A stretch of 64,000 nt of DNA from Rhizobium sp. JAB6 (GCF_003024605.1 NZ_PYJQ01000005.1:310001-374000), one strand, 5' to 3'. Numbered from the stretch's first letter, positions 18,055 through 27,446 are shown. The notes: generated by a model not told the origin, from the letters alone. Numbers and translations are program-made.

Positions 18055-18612
18055 ATGATTTTTGGGCTCTTTCGCAAAAGAAATCACAATCAGATCATCG
18101 TCGTCAGACAGTATGAAGCTCTGACCTCCATGGCGCGGCAGCCGGTTTTCTATACCGATTACGGCGTGCCCGACACGGTGATGGGGCGCTTCGAATTGCT
18201 GTCTGTCATGATGATCCTGTTCTTCCGCCGTACGCGGTCCGCGACGACAAGCGGCCAGGAACTGGCGCAGGAAATTGTGGATGCTTTCTTCGAGGATATC
18301 GATTATTCGATCCGCGAGCTCGGTATAGGTGACAATAGCGTGCCGAAGCGCATGAAGAAGCTGGCCGGCATGTTCTATGGACGCCTCGAAAGCTATGCGG
18401 GTGCCATGGATGCCGATGATCGCGCTGCGCTCGCCGCGGCGTTACAGCGCAACATCTATCCCAAGGCGAACGAGGCCGCGGCTTCCATGAGTGCATTGGC
18501 CGATTGGATGATGATCGCGGAAGCGCATCTGGCAACCGTGACGGAAGATCAGATCGCCACAGGCTCGGCGACGCTGCCGAGGCCAGACAAAGTCGGCCGC
18601 GAGGCCGGTTAG
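18055..18612 (+). CDS. Ubiquinol-cytochrome c chaperone family protein
   Basis: A 185-residue member of the family related to mitochondrial CBP3/UQCC1, which assists assembly of the cytochrome bc1 complex. The conserved core is present: YTDYGVPDTVMGRFELLSVM, followed by FFEDIDYSIRELGIGDNSVP and KRMKKLAGMFYGRLESYAGA. The start at 18055 (MIFGLFRKRN) is chosen because the frame stays open far upstream without similarity. It is followed 9 bp later by the DUF177 gene, a pairing common in alphaproteobacteria. The assembly role is inferred from the family. Confidence 0.9.
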   Translation: MIFGLFRKRNHNQIIVVRQYEALTSMARQPVFYTDYGVPDTVMGRFELLSVMMILFFRRTRSATTSGQELAQEIVDAFFEDIDYSIRELGIGDNSVPKRMKKLAGMFYGRLESYAGAMDADDRAALAAALQRNIYPKANEAAASMSALADWMMIAEAHLATVTEDQIATGSATLPRPDKVGREAG

Positions 18613-18621
18613 GAGATAAAA

Positions 18622-19179
18622 ATGAAAAGACATGACTCCGATGAAACGCCATTTTCCTATCCGGTGAAGGTAGGGCATATCTCGGCCAATCCGGTGGATG
18701 TGCACCTCGAGGCTGACGATCGCGAGCTGGCTGGGCTTGCCGCCCTCTGGGATGTTCTGTCGGTCGGCAAGCTCGAAGCCGATCTCAAGATTTCGCGCTG
18801 GAAGCGTGACGGCGTGCGCATCAAGGGCAATGTGAAGGCAAGGGTCGTTCAGGCTTGCGTTGTCACACTCGAGCCGGTCGAATCTGATATCGATGAGGAC
18901 TTCGAGCACATATTCGTGCCCGAGGATTCCAAACTGGCGCGCGCGCCCTCTGTGGATGCCGGAGAAATGATACTTGATCCCGATGGTCCGGACCTTCCGG
19001 AGACCTTCATCGGCGATACGATTGACGCTGGCGCGGTGGTTGCGGAATTCGCAGCCCTCGCCATCGATCCCTATCCGCGCAAGCCTGGTGTCGAGTTCGA
19101 AGGGCATATTGAAGATACCGGTGAAGACGACAGAAAACCTTCGCCGTTTGCCGTTCTGAAAGATTGGAAAAAGGAATAG
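18622..19179 (+). CDS. DUF177 (YceD) family protein
   Basis: A 185-residue acidic protein of the YceD/DUF177 family. Conserved elements include the N-terminal FSYPVKVGHISANPVDVHLE, the central ARVVQACVVTLEPVESDID with its single cysteine, and DLPETFIGDTIDAGAVVAEF. YceD proteins have been linked to 23S rRNA accumulation and to ribosomal protein L32 (rpmF), which normally follows yceD in gammaproteobacteria. Here rpmF is absent and plsX follows after 102 bp. It begins 9 bp after the bc1 chaperone gene, so the two are probably one operon. Confidence 0.9.
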   Translation: MKRHDSDETPFSYPVKVGHISANPVDVHLEADDRELAGLAALWDVLSVGKLEADLKISRWKRDGVRIKGNVKARVVQACVVTLEPVESDIDEDFEHIFVPEDSKLARAPSVDAGEMILDPDGPDLPETFIGDTIDAGAVVAEFAALAIDPYPRKPGVEFEGHIEDTGEDDRKPSPFAVLKDWKKE

Positions 19180-19281
19180 GCCCCGGTGGCGTTCGAGCAC
19201 AATTCAGTTGTAACCGGGGGAGAAAACGGTATTTTGACGCCAAATTCGCCGGCCGCGGCGGAGAAAAAGGACTAGGGACGC

Positions 19282-20328
19282 GTGATCAGAATTTCTCTTG
19301 ACCTAATGGGTGGCGACTTCGGCCCTGAGGTTGTTGTTCCCGGCGCGGCCAAGGCGCTGGATAGGCATCCCGATATCACATTCATCATGTACGGACAGAA
19401 GGATCGCTGCGAGGCGGTTCTCGCCAAATATCCCAAGCTTCGCGAAAAGTCGGTCTTTCACGAATGCGAGGTCGCCATCAGCATGGACGAAAAGCCGAGC
19501 CAGGCGCTTCGACGGGGCCGCTATGTCTCCAGCATGTGGCGCTCGATCGAGGCGGTGAAGGTGGGCGATGCCGATGTCGTCGTCTCCGCCGGCAATACCG
19601 GCGCGCTGATGGCGATGGCAAAATTCTGTCTCCGCACCATGGCCAATATCGAACGTCCGGCCATTGCGGCGATCTGGCCGACGCTGCGCGGCGAAAGCAT
19701 CGTGCTCGATGTCGGCGCTACGATCGGCGCCGACGCCCAGCAATTGCTCGATTTCGCCTTGATGGGCGGCGCCATGGCGCGCGCGCTTTTCGAGATCGAG
19801 CGGCCGACAGTCGGCCTGCTGAATGTCGGTGTCGAGGAAATCAAGGGCCAGGAAGAGGTCAAGGACGCTGGGCGCCTGATCCGCGAAGCCAATCTTGAAT
19901 CGCTTGAATATTACGGCTTCGTCGAGGGCGACGATATCGGCAAAGGCACCGTGGACGTTGTCGTCACGGAAGGCTTCTCCGGCAATATCGCATTGAAGGC
20001 CGCCGAAGGCACGGCAAAGCAGATCGGCTCCTATCTGCGCGCCGCAATGTCGCGCACGCTGCTGGCGCGCATCGGCTATATCTTTGCCAAGGGCGCCTTC
20101 GATCTGTTGCGCGAGAAGCTCGACCCCAGCAAGGTCAATGGCGGTGTCTTTCTCGGCCTCAACGGCATTGTCATCAAGAGCCATGGTGGTGCGAATGTCG
20201 AAGCCTTCGCAGCCGCTATCGATGTCGGCTATGATATGGCCAAGAATGGGCTCACGCAGAAAATCGAAAACGATTTGAAGAGATACCATGCCAAACGGCT
20301 GCCCCCCATCGGGCCGGAAGCGGCATGA
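19282..20328 (+). CDS. plsX: Phosphate acyltransferase PlsX
   Basis: Makes acyl-phosphate from acyl-ACP for PlsY in membrane phospholipid synthesis; it acts as a peripheral membrane enzyme. The 348-residue protein opens with the family signature [15 protein letters not shown] and contains [19 protein letters not shown] and [20 protein letters not shown]. The start is a GTG at 19282 with AGGGAC shortly upstream. Its 3' end is 19 bp before the fabH start. The plsX-fabH-ihfA-merR order is a classic alphaproteobacterial cluster. Confidence 0.96.
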   Translation: MIRISLDLMGGDFGPEVVVPGAAKALDRHPDITFIMYGQKDRCEAVLAKYPKLREKSVFHECEVAISMDEKPSQALRRGRYVSSMWRSIEAVKVGDADVVVSAGNTGALMAMAKFCLRTMANIERPAIAAIWPTLRGESIVLDVGATIGADAQQLLDFALMGGAMARALFEIERPTVGLLNVGVEEIKGQEEVKDAGRLIREANLESLEYYGFVEGDDIGKGTVDVVVTEGFSGNIALKAAEGTAKQIGSYLRAAMSRTLLARIGYIFAKGAFDLLREKLDPSKVNGGVFLGLNGIVIKSHGGANVEAFAAAIDVGYDMAKNGLTQKIENDLKRYHAKRLPPIGPEAA

Positions 20329-20347
20329 GAGACGGGGTAGAAGCAGA

Positions 20348-21319
20348 ATGATCCGTTCAGTTGTTCGCGGTTTTGGGGCGGCGCTCCCGAAGCGCGTCAT
20401 GACCAATGCCGAGATGGAGCAGGTCGTCGATACCAGCGACGACTGGATCGTCCAGCGCTCCGGCATTCGTCAGCGCTATATCGCCGGCGAAGGCGAAACC
20501 ACGGCTTCGCTTGGCGAACAGGCGGCGCGTGCTGCTCTCGCCAACGCCGGGATGACGCCGAATGATCTCGATCTGATCATCGTTGCCACCTCGACGCCGG
20601 ACAACACCTTTCCTGCGACGGCGGTGAATATCCAGAACCGGCTCGGCATGCATCATGGCTTCGCCTTCGATGTCCAGGCGGTCTGCACTGGCTTCGTCTA
20701 TGCCGTGACCACGGCCGACGCCTATATTCGCGGCGGCCTTGCCAAGCGCGTGCTCGTCATCGGCGCAGAGACATTTTCACGCATCCTCAATTGGACCGAC
20801 CGCACGACCTGCGTTCTCTTCGGCGATGGTGCCGGCGCGCTGATCCTGGAAGCTGGCGAGGGGAGCGGCGACAATAGCGATCGCGGCGTGCTGACGGCAA
20901 GCCTGCGCTCCGATGGCTCGCACAAGGACAAGCTCTATGTCGATGGCGGCCCGTCGACGACCGGAGCGGTCGGTGTCCTCCATATGGCGGGACGCGAGGT
21001 CTTCAAGCACGCCGTCGGCATGATCACCGACGTCATTCAGGCCGCATTCGATGCGACGGGTACCACGCCCGACGATCTCGACTGGCTCGTGCCGCATCAG
21101 GCCAATCGCCGCATCATCGACGGCTCCGCCAAAAAGCTCGGAATTGCTCCCGAGAAGGTTGTGGTCACCGTTGACCTTCACGGCAACACTTCGGCTGCAT
21201 CCATCCCGCTTGCGCTTGCCGTAGCCGCCGGCGACGGGCGGATTAAGAAAGGCGATCTGGTGATGCTGGAGGCCATGGGAGGTGGCTTCACCTGGGGGGC
21301 GGTCCTGCTGCGCTGGTAG
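20348..21319 (+). CDS. fabH: Beta-ketoacyl-ACP synthase III
   Basis: Starts fatty-acid chains by condensing acetyl-CoA with malonyl-ACP. It has 323 residues from ATG 20348; a start at 20288 inside plsX was rejected. The catalytic triad is complete: Cys113 ([12 protein letters not shown]), His250 ([10 protein letters not shown]) and Asn280 ([12 protein letters not shown]), at the spacing typical of FabH. It follows plsX by 19 bp and precedes ihfA by about 107 bp, all on one strand. No deviation from the family is seen. Confidence 0.96.
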   Translation: MIRSVVRGFGAALPKRVMTNAEMEQVVDTSDDWIVQRSGIRQRYIAGEGETTASLGEQAARAALANAGMTPNDLDLIIVATSTPDNTFPATAVNIQNRLGMHHGFAFDVQAVCTGFVYAVTTADAYIRGGLAKRVLVIGAETFSRILNWTDRTTCVLFGDGAGALILEAGEGSGDNSDRGVLTASLRSDGSHKDKLYVDGGPSTTGAVGVLHMAGREVFKHAVGMITDVIQAAFDATGTTPDDLDWLVPHQANRRIIDGSAKKLGIAPEKVVVTVDLHGNTSAASIPLALAVAAGDGRIKKGDLVMLEAMGGGFTWGAVLLRW

Positions 21320-21425
21320 CGCCGCATCTCTAAAAGCCGTTCCGAACAAGAGCTTGACCGTTCGGCGCAACGGCAATAGTCTCGCAAAACTGAAGAAGAT
21401 TACGCAGCAATATGGGCGGGGAGCT

Positions 21426-21764
21426 ATGACGGGCAAGACAGTGACGCGCGCAGACCTGGCGGAGTCGGTATTCCGGAAAGTCGGTCTCTCCAGAACGGAG
21501 TCGGCGGAACTCGTCGAGACTGTTATCGATGAAATTTGCAACGCCATCGTGCGAGGAGAAACGGTAAAGCTCTCCTCGTTTGCGACATTCCAGGTGCGCG
21601 ACAAGAATGAGCGCATCGGCCGCAATCCGAAGACCGGCGAGGAAGTGCCGATTTCCCCGCGGCGTGTCATGACCTTCAAGGCGTCGAATGTCCTGAAGAC
21701 CCGTATCCTGAAGGCCCATACCAGCCGCAAGGCCAAGACCAAGCCGGCTAATCCCGCCTCCTGA
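21426..21764 (+). CDS. ihfA: Integration host factor subunit alpha
   Basis: DNA-bending HU/IHF-fold protein that pairs with IhfB. The 112-residue product shows [34 protein letters not shown] and the beta-arm tip [20 protein letters not shown], which intercalates into the minor groove. The start at 21426 is chosen over a frame that stays open back into fabH. A basic C-terminal extension ([12 protein letters not shown]) goes beyond the E. coli protein and is usual in Rhizobiales. It follows fabH and precedes the MerR gene in a conserved cluster. A second HU-type protein, hupB, is at 61519. Confidence 0.95.
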   Translation: MTGKTVTRADLAESVFRKVGLSRTESAELVETVIDEICNAIVRGETVKLSSFATFQVRDKNERIGRNPKTGEEVPISPRRVMTFKASNVLKTRILKAHTSRKAKTKPANPAS

Positions 21765-21999
21765 TCCATTCTCGATATTTCGATTTCGGCCGGTCGCATG
21801 CTTTGTCGCGCGGTCGTTTTAAGGTGATTTGTTTGCGGATTTGTCGCAAGCTTGTGTAACGGCTGAATATCTGACTTGAATTTCCTCCGCCAAACCGTTG
21901 AAATATGGTGAGTCGTATCCTCAAGCGATATGAATGCCGAAATCTGTTTATGTGTGATTCGGCCAAACGGCACCGCATGTGCAGTGTGGGAGTATGATG

Positions 22000-22539
22000 A
22001 TGGACAAGAGCCCGGATGCATTCCGCACGATCAGCGAAGTCGCGGAAGACCTTGATCTGCCGCAGCATGTCCTACGCTTCTGGGAGACCCGCTTTCCGCA
22101 GATAAAGCCGATGAAGCGAGGTGGCGGCAGGCGCTATTATCGCCCCGAGGATGTCGACCTGCTGAATGGTATCCGCCATTTGCTCTACGACCACGGCTAT
22201 ACGATCAAGGGCGTCCAGAAGCTCCTGAAGACCAACGGCAACAAGTTCGTCATCGCCGTCGGACATGGTGATCTGGCCAGCGTGGAAGCCCTTGCCGCCG
22301 CGCAGGAGCCCGCGGCCGTCGAGCCCCGCGTCGCCTCCGCCAATTCCGAGGAAGACCAGATCGTCGGCCGCGCCAAGGCGCCGATCAGCCGCCGCTTCTT
22401 CAATTTCGTCAGCGGCGATGACGGCGTGCCGGATGTTTCCATCGGCAAATCGAGCGTCGGCAAGGAAGATCGCGCTTTGCTTCAGGAAACGCTTTACGAT
22501 CTTCTGGAATGCAAGCGCCTCCTCGACCAGGTACGATAG
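22000..22539 (+). CDS. MerR family transcriptional regulator
   Basis: A 179-residue MerR-type regulator. The winged helix is at the N-terminus: [40 protein letters not shown], then [20 protein letters not shown]. After about residue 85 the sequence is an alphaproteobacterial extension with no cysteines in metal-binding spacing, so metal sensing is unlikely. Three consecutive ATGs (21994, 21997, 22000) follow GGGAG at 21988-21992; the third has the best spacing. Targets are unknown. The gene closes the plsX-fabH-ihfA-merR cluster. Confidence 0.9.
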   Translation: MDKSPDAFRTISEVAEDLDLPQHVLRFWETRFPQIKPMKRGGGRRYYRPEDVDLLNGIRHLLYDHGYTIKGVQKLLKTNGNKFVIAVGHGDLASVEALAAAQEPAAVEPRVASANSEEDQIVGRAKAPISRRFFNFVSGDDGVPDVSIGKSSVGKEDRALLQETLYDLLECKRLLDQVR

Positions 22540-22573
22540 AGCCTGACCGGCGCATTGTAATTGCGACAGCTGA

Positions 22574-22589
22574 GTGACATTATTGTCAC
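22574..22589. promoter_or_regulatory. 16-bp inverted repeat upstream of the porin gene
   Basis: GTGACA and TGTCAC form a perfect inverted repeat separated by TTAT, about 190 bp before the porin start and 35 bp after the MerR stop. It resembles an operator for a dimeric regulator. The binding protein is unknown. Confidence 0.4.
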
Positions 22590-22780
22590 GCCCGCCACCC
22601 TTCTGCGTTGTGAAAATTAGTTCGGCAGCCTTATTAACTTGATGAGTTGAGATCGCGGGTCCAGTTTGACGGCGAAGCTTAAGGCTTCGCCCTGTTTTGA
22701 GGGAACAGTCAGGCTATGGAGGGGCGCGTTGTTGTCTGCCGGGAGACTCCATCTCTGACGGATAGTCGAATGGAGATATC

Positions 22781-23887
22781 ATGAATATCAAGAGCCTTCT
22801 TCTTGGCTCCGCCGCTGCTATCGCCGCAGCTGGCGCTGCCCATGCCGCAGACGCCATTGTCGCCGCTCAACCCGAACCGCTTGAATATGTCCGTATCTGC
22901 GATGGATACGGCGCAGGCTATTTCTATATTCCCGGTACCGAAACATGCCTGAAGATCGGCGGCAAGGTTCGAACCGAGGGCGAGTGGTATGATGCCTATA
23001 ATCCGCGCAGCAGGGTCGGCACGCTCTGGCACGAGCGTGTGGAGCTCAATGTCGATACCGCGACCGATACCGAATACGGTCCGCTGAAGACCAACACCAT
23101 CTTCCGCTGGGAGTGGAACGATGGGGGAGCGACGTCCTCGAAGTTGCTGTTCGCCAACATCAGCCTCGGCGGCTTCACGGTCGGTAAGCTCGACTCTCAA
23201 TACAATTTGTATGCCGGCTATGCCGGCGATGTCGTCAACGACGACGTGATTTATGACGGCCCGTACGAACTCAATCAGCTGACCTATAAATACGAGCCAG
23301 ACAGTGGCTTCTCGGCCGTGATCTCGCTGGAAGATTCCAATTCCACCTCCGACGGCGAGGCCTCTTACGGCGCCAGCTGGTGGACGGACGACAAGTCCAA
23401 CCACTATGCACCCGACGTCGTTGCCGGCCTCGGCTACAAGGCTGGCAACTGGGGCATCAAAGTCGTCGGTGGCTATGATTCCATCGTCGAGGAAGGTGCC
23501 ATCAAGGCTCGTCTCGACGCCAAGTTTGGCGGCGTGGAAGCTTTCCTGATGGGGGGCTGGAATACGGACGGTGACAAGCTGAACAAATATGCTGGCACGA
23601 ACCAGGACATCTCGGCCTGCACGAGGTCGAACGGCACCGTCAATGCCGCCAAATGCGGCTGGGGCGACTGGGCGCTTTGGGGCGGCGTGGGCGTTCCGGT
23701 CAACGACAAGCTGAAGTGGAACCTGCAGCTCGCCTACACCGAATCCAAGATGTTCGAGGCGACCACAAACCTCAAGATCTATCCGGTGAAAGATTTCCTC
23801 ATCGAGCCGGAACTCACCTATGTGCGTTACGACTACATCAAGGATGATACGATCGCCGGCATTCTTCGTTTCGAGCGGAACTTCTGA
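22781..23887 (+). CDS. Rhizobial outer-membrane porin (Porin_2 family, RopA/Omp2-like)
   Basis: A 368-residue general porin forming a 16-stranded outer-membrane barrel. A Sec signal peptide ends in AAGAAHAADA. The mature N-terminus carries the alphaproteobacterial two-cysteine motif VRICDGYGAGYFYIPGTETC and KIGGKVRTEG. The C-terminus ends in Phe (ILRFERNF), the BAM recognition signal. Aromatic-rich alternating strands run throughout. Upstream are 241 bp with a 16-bp palindrome; downstream is a terminator at 23936-23962. Such porins are usually single-gene, strongly expressed units. Confidence 0.92.
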   Translation: MNIKSLLLGSAAAIAAAGAAHAADAIVAAQPEPLEYVRICDGYGAGYFYIPGTETCLKIGGKVRTEGEWYDAYNPRSRVGTLWHERVELNVDTATDTEYGPLKTNTIFRWEWNDGGATSSKLLFANISLGGFTVGKLDSQYNLYAGYAGDVVNDDVIYDGPYELNQLTYKYEPDSGFSAVISLEDSNSTSDGEASYGASWWTDDKSNHYAPDVVAGLGYKAGNWGIKVVGGYDSIVEEGAIKARLDAKFGGVEAFLMGGWNTDGDKLNKYAGTNQDISACTRSNGTVNAAKCGWGDWALWGGVGVPVNDKLKWNLQLAYTESKMFEATTNLKIYPVKDFLIEPELTYVRYDYIKDDTIAGILRFERNF

Positions 23888-23935
23888 TCGAAAACGTTCT
23901 TCAGCCTGCGGGCCGCAGCCTGCAAATCGGATATG

Positions 23936-23962
23936 GGCCTCGCGATCAAAGCGGGGCCTTTT
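23936..23962 (+). terminator. Terminator of the porin gene
   Basis: GGCCTCGC pairs with GCGGGGCC (one T-G wobble) across a 7-nt loop and is followed by TTTT, 49 bp after the porin stop. Confidence 0.75.
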
Positions 23963-24132
23963 CATTTTGTCCTAACCCGCTATCCGGCTGTTAAGCACGA
24001 TACGATCATTGCATGCAGCTTTACCTCCATGGGGAGAATTTTCGCCGTCCGCGAGACAAGGCTAACTTGCCAAAGCTTACCCTTGGCTGTATTTCGCTTC
24101 CCTGAGGTTGTATCACTATTGCCGGAGGGAAC

Positions 24133-24462
24133 ATGCGCATACGTGCCACAATGGCGGCGAGCCTCGTCGCTATATCGACCATTCTATCGAGCTGTCAGAC
24201 ACCGCAGGAATCTGCGATGAATGCCGAAATGACTTGCCAGTCGCAAGGGTTCCGTCCGGGAACGCAGCGTTACAATCGCTGTGTCGGCGCGACCTATCAG
24301 TCCAATCGCGCCCAGGCGCAACAGGCTGAAAACCAGGCTGCCGCTCTGGCTGCCGCCGGTATCATCGGCGGCGTTCTCGTCGGTGCCGCTGTCAGCGACA
24401 ATCATCATCATCGCGGTTATTACGGTCGTCCCTATTATCGCCGCTGCTATCGCTGCTGGTAA
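24133..24462 (+). CDS. Small lipoprotein with glycine-zipper-like segment
   Basis: A 109-residue protein with a lipoprotein signal (SLVAISTILSSC). After a Gln/Ala-rich stretch (AQAQQAENQAAAL) a Gly/Ala segment AAAGIIGGVLVGAAVSD resembles a glycine-zipper helix. The tail is Tyr/Arg/His-rich (NHHHRGYYGRPYYRRCYRC) with several cysteines. GGAGGG precedes the ATG. I do not recognise a named family; similar small lipoproteins are common in rhizobia. Probable location is the outer or inner membrane, periplasmic side. No partner is evident from the neighbours. Confidence 0.7.
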   Translation: MRIRATMAASLVAISTILSSCQTPQESAMNAEMTCQSQGFRPGTQRYNRCVGATYQSNRAQAQQAENQAAALAAAGIIGGVLVGAAVSDNHHHRGYYGRPYYRRCYRCW

Positions 24463-24538
24463 CGCACAGCCTATTCGGCGTCATATGCTCCGTCGGCCCG
24501 CGCTGACGGAGTTTTCTCTTCCAGGGCAGAGTCAGTCG

Positions 24539-24796
24539 CTAGTCCGGCGGGCTCATTTCCTGGCGGTTGACGAGTTTCACGCTTCGGTCCGGCTGAACGA
24601 TGTAGGTTTCAACGACATCCTGGCCCCACTGATTGGTGAAATGATGCTGGAATTGCGAGCCGGGGGGTGAAAGCGAGAGCTTCATATGCGGCTGGCCGCC
24701 GTAGGTGATGCTGCCTGGTATCGGCTGCACCGTTTCGGTTGTGTTGCACGCGGCAAGCAGCGGTGCGCATATGATGAGAGCTACGAGCGACTTCAT
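24539..24796 (-). CDS. Small putative lipoprotein, unknown function
   Basis: An 85-residue protein starting MKSLVALIICAPLLAACNTT, a canonical lipobox (LLAAC) signal. The mature part (SITYGGQPHMKLSLSPPGSQ, then FQHHFTNQWGQDVVETYIVQ) has no motif I can name. The start at 24796 is chosen because it gives a proper lipoprotein signal; a start at 24841 adds 15 basic residues. It is divergent from the BA14K gene across about 174 bp and convergent with the preceding lipoprotein gene. Confidence 0.65.
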   Translation of the reverse strand: MKSLVALIICAPLLAACNTTETVQPIPGSITYGGQPHMKLSLSPPGSQFQHHFTNQWGQDVVETYIVQPDRSVKLVNRQEMSPPD

Positions 24797-24970
24797 AACC
24801 TTGACTTTCCGCGCCCTTCCGCTCTGTGCAATCAGTCGCACAACAAAGGCGGGAGGGCATCTATGAGTGTGGTTTCAAATCACTATATAGACATAAGGAC
24901 GGCGTACTCGGCAGCAAGGTTTGCGTTCAGATTTACTTCGTAACGCCGCCGGATTTCGAAGGAGTCGCAT

Positions 24971-25396
24971 ATGTTTACGATTGTCAGATCGATAACTGCC
25001 GCAGGCTTTGGTCTTTTGCTGGCGGCCGGCGCAGCGATGCCGGCTAGCGCCATCACCATGCCTGCGCTGACCGTTCCTGCAACCGAACGGCCTGACGTCA
25101 TCCAGGTTCGCAACCACGGCCACGGCCATGGCGATGGCCATGGCCATTGGCATCATCACCATCATAATCGTTGGGGCAGCGGCCATCGGCTGCACGGCTC
25201 AGACAGCTATTATGACGATGATTCAGACAGCGGCGTGCTCTTCAAATCGTTCGTGACCGGCACTCTGTTCAACAGCCAGCGCTCGCAAAGCTATTACGAA
25301 GGTCATGTGCGTGACTGCGCAAGCCGCTACCGCTCGTATCGCGCCTCGGATAACAGCTATCAGCCGAGCCATGGGCCGAGGCAGCTGTGCCGCTGA
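24971..25396 (+). CDS. BA14K family protein with His-rich region
   Basis: A 141-residue exported protein. The Sec signal is IVRSITAAGFGLLLAAGAAM-PASA. The C-terminal segment (HVRDCASRYRSYRASDNSY, then QPSHGPRQLC) is the BA14K signature, named for an immunoreactive Brucella protein said to affect lipopolysaccharide and lectin-like binding. Before it lies an unusual histidine run (HGHGHGDGHGHWHHHHHNRW, about residues 49-68), which would bind divalent metals. RBS AAGGAG precedes the ATG. It is a single-gene unit before tRNA-Pro. Confidence 0.82.
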   Translation: MFTIVRSITAAGFGLLLAAGAAMPASAITMPALTVPATERPDVIQVRNHGHGHGDGHGHWHHHHHNRWGSGHRLHGSDSYYDDDSDSGVLFKSFVTGTLFNSQRSQSYYEGHVRDCASRYRSYRASDNSYQPSHGPRQLCR

Positions 25397-25482
25397 ACGG
25401 CAACTTTTTCTGAGCAGGCTGCTACTTTTCGCTTGCGTCGGCAAACGCTAAACTCTAAACGAAACAAGCCGTTTCGGCAGGT

Positions 25483-25559
<77 letters not shown>

Positions 25560-25595
25560 TTTATCTCCTTGAACTCCCAATCGAATTTCTGAAAA

Positions 25596-26291
25596 TCAGC
25601 TACACCAGGATGTCGCCTGGCCCGTCCAGCGGCGTGCGAGGCCTTCCGACACCATCTGGTCTCCGAGCGAGCGCCCCGCGCGCATGGCGATGCGCAGCTT
25701 GCCGCCATTCGGGTCGTCACGACGGCTGCTGCCCGAAAGCACGAAGTTTCCATCGTTAAGAATGGCCTGCAGCCGCAGCTTCGCGGCCAGGCCTCTCTGC
25801 TTTTCGCTGGGGCAGCGCGCTGCACTGGCATCGGGGACGTCGATATCCGCCAGCTGTATTCTGATGCCGTCCTGCCAGAAAGTATTGCCGTCAACGACGC
25901 AATTGGTGCCGGAACCCGCGCCGCAAAGCACGAAGCGGCCGCCGGATTGGGCTCGCAAGCTGGGTATGGGCCGTTCGACCGGTATCTTGTTAACCGGCAT
26001 CGCCACCGGAATGATGGCGGGCGGCACCGGCAGGGAAGACGTCGCCCGCGGCTCGGAAGTAACCGCCGCCGTCCTTATCTGCGGCTTCGCTGCCGGTACC
26101 GGCGCTTCCCTGGCCACCTGCGGCATGCCGGCTGCTGCGCCGGCATGCGCCAGCATGGACGGTACATCCTTGCGATGCTGATAGGCGTAGATGCCGGCTA
26201 CCGTTGCCAGACCGACAACACCCCATAGCCACATCGAATTGCCCGCCTTGGACTGCGGCTTGCGCCGCGTGCGTCGTTTCGCTTTCGCCAT
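25596..26291 (-). CDS. Membrane-anchored SNase-fold protein, probably catalytically inactive
   Basis: A 231-residue protein with a basic cytoplasmic N-terminus, one membrane helix (about 20-37, WLWGVVGLATVAGIYAY), a Pro/Ala-rich linker (45-115) and a C-terminal staphylococcal-nuclease-like domain (VVDGNTFWQDGIRIQLADID). Compared with active nucleases, the metal ligand in DGDT is Asn136, the position of Glu43 is Asp154, and the second catalytic arginine (YGR) is replaced by NGGK near 195-198. Arg144 and Asp151 remain. The domain may therefore bind rather than cut nucleic acid. ATG 26291 is preferred to 26306. It stands alone, convergent with tRNA-Pro. Confidence 0.75.
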   Translation of the reverse strand: MAKAKRRTRRKPQSKAGNSMWLWGVVGLATVAGIYAYQHRKDVPSMLAHAGAAAGMPQVAREAPVPAAKPQIRTAAVTSEPRATSSLPVPPAIIPVAMPVNKIPVERPIPSLRAQSGGRFVLCGAGSGTNCVVDGNTFWQDGIRIQLADIDVPDASAARCPSEKQRGLAAKLRLQAILNDGNFVLSGSSRRDDPNGGKLRIAMRAGRSLGDQMVSEGLARRWTGQATSWCS

Positions 26292-26383
26292 GGTATCATC
26301 CCTCAATTGCGAGGGGGATTATCGCCGCGATTTCTTACCGATCCGTTGGCTTCGGCGGAGATCGTGAGCAGCGACGAGCGGGG

Positions 26384-26779
26384 CTATTTCGCTGCCGCTG
26401 CCGACGCTTTCAATTTCACCGACATCGTCACCTGCCCGTTGATGGAGAGCCTGGCGCCGCGATTGTCGAGATTGTTGACCGAGGTATTGCTCGACACGGC
26501 GCTGATCTCGCAGGCATCGGCTATGGTTTCGAGCAGGGTCGAACAGCTGCTTGCGGCGATCTTATAGAAGGATTTCAACGCCTTCTCCTGCTGTTCCTCG
26601 CTGTCTCCATCCGGCACCGGATAGGAAATCGATACTCCGGATTGAACGGAAATATATCCCTCGGGCGGCTGACGAGGGGTGCGTAGCGGAAGGTTTGAAA
26701 AATTCTGCGCGAGGGCCGGCAGGGCCATCGCTGCCAGCATCAAGCCGAGAGTGGTCGGGATCAGAAGTCTGGTCATCAT
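26384..26779 (-). CDS. Exported protein of unknown function
   Basis: A 131-residue protein with a clear signal peptide (MTRLLIPTTLGLMLAAMALP-ALAQ). The mature part (SEEQQEKALKSFYKIAASSC, then STLLETIADACEISAVSSNT) has two cysteines and is alpha-helical in character, followed by LSINGQVTMSVKLKAS. I do not recognise a family. The start at 26779 is chosen by the signal peptide; the frame is open much further upstream but without plausible protein. Likely periplasmic. Its neighbours suggest no function. Confidence 0.65.
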   Translation of the reverse strand: MMTRLLIPTTLGLMLAAMALPALAQNFSNLPLRTPRQPPEGYISVQSGVSISYPVPDGDSEEQQEKALKSFYKIAASSCSTLLETIADACEISAVSSNTSVNNLDNRGARLSINGQVTMSVKLKASAAAAK

Positions 26780-27013
26780 TGTGCCTCTGTTTATCCGCTT
26801 ATTGCATATGCAGATGAAGGCTGGGTAATGCCATAACTTAAAATTGTATCTTGGATTGACTTTCCTTAAAATTTGCGAATCGGAAATACTTCGCGCTGAA
26901 ATGCTTTCTTGCCAACCCAATATGCAAGGCGCATAGTCTAGTTCCATCGTCGGAAATAAAAGGGGTGCCGGCGAAGTACTGCGTGCTTCCCGAACGGACA
27001 ATGAGACGCGCGA

Positions 27014-27226
27014 ATGCTGGATACACCTATCCATCCACGAGATCTGCCGCTGTTTTCGGACGATCTGGATCGTCTTGAGAAGGTGCTTGACACTGTTTGC
27101 AAGGATCGTGACATGAACCCTCGCAGCCTCGAGGCGGAACGCCTTGGAGCGTTGATCATCCAGCTTTATCGCCAGGGCGTGAAGGATGACGCTAAGCTGC
27201 TGGCGCTCGCACGGGCTTATTTCTGA
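27014..27226 (+). CDS. Small conserved-type protein, unknown function (70 aa)
   Basis: A 70-residue, acidic, wholly helical and soluble protein (PLFSDDLDRLEKVLDTVCKD, then AERLGALIIQLYRQGVKDDA). Codon use and the regular amphipathic pattern look genuine, and I recall similar short proteins in rhizobia, without a name or function. No clear Shine-Dalgarno sequence is visible. It is flanked by 234 bp and 220 bp of intergenic DNA. Confidence 0.55.
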   Translation: MLDTPIHPRDLPLFSDDLDRLEKVLDTVCKDRDMNPRSLEAERLGALIIQLYRQGVKDDAKLLALARAYF

Positions 27227-27446
27227 CATAGCTGCGTTTTTTTGCGGCTGAAATCTAATCGATTTAAGCTGATTTCACATAGCTGCAATGATGCATTGTG
27301 CCTGTTCGAAGCGGGCCAGCCTTCCTATATTTGCTGCGTTGCACAAAGAGATTCGATTTCTCGATATCACTGATTCTCGAAAGGAACGGTGCGCGCCAGC
27401 CAGCGGGAAAAACCGAGCGCGGCTGGTGTGGATGGAAAGGTCCATA

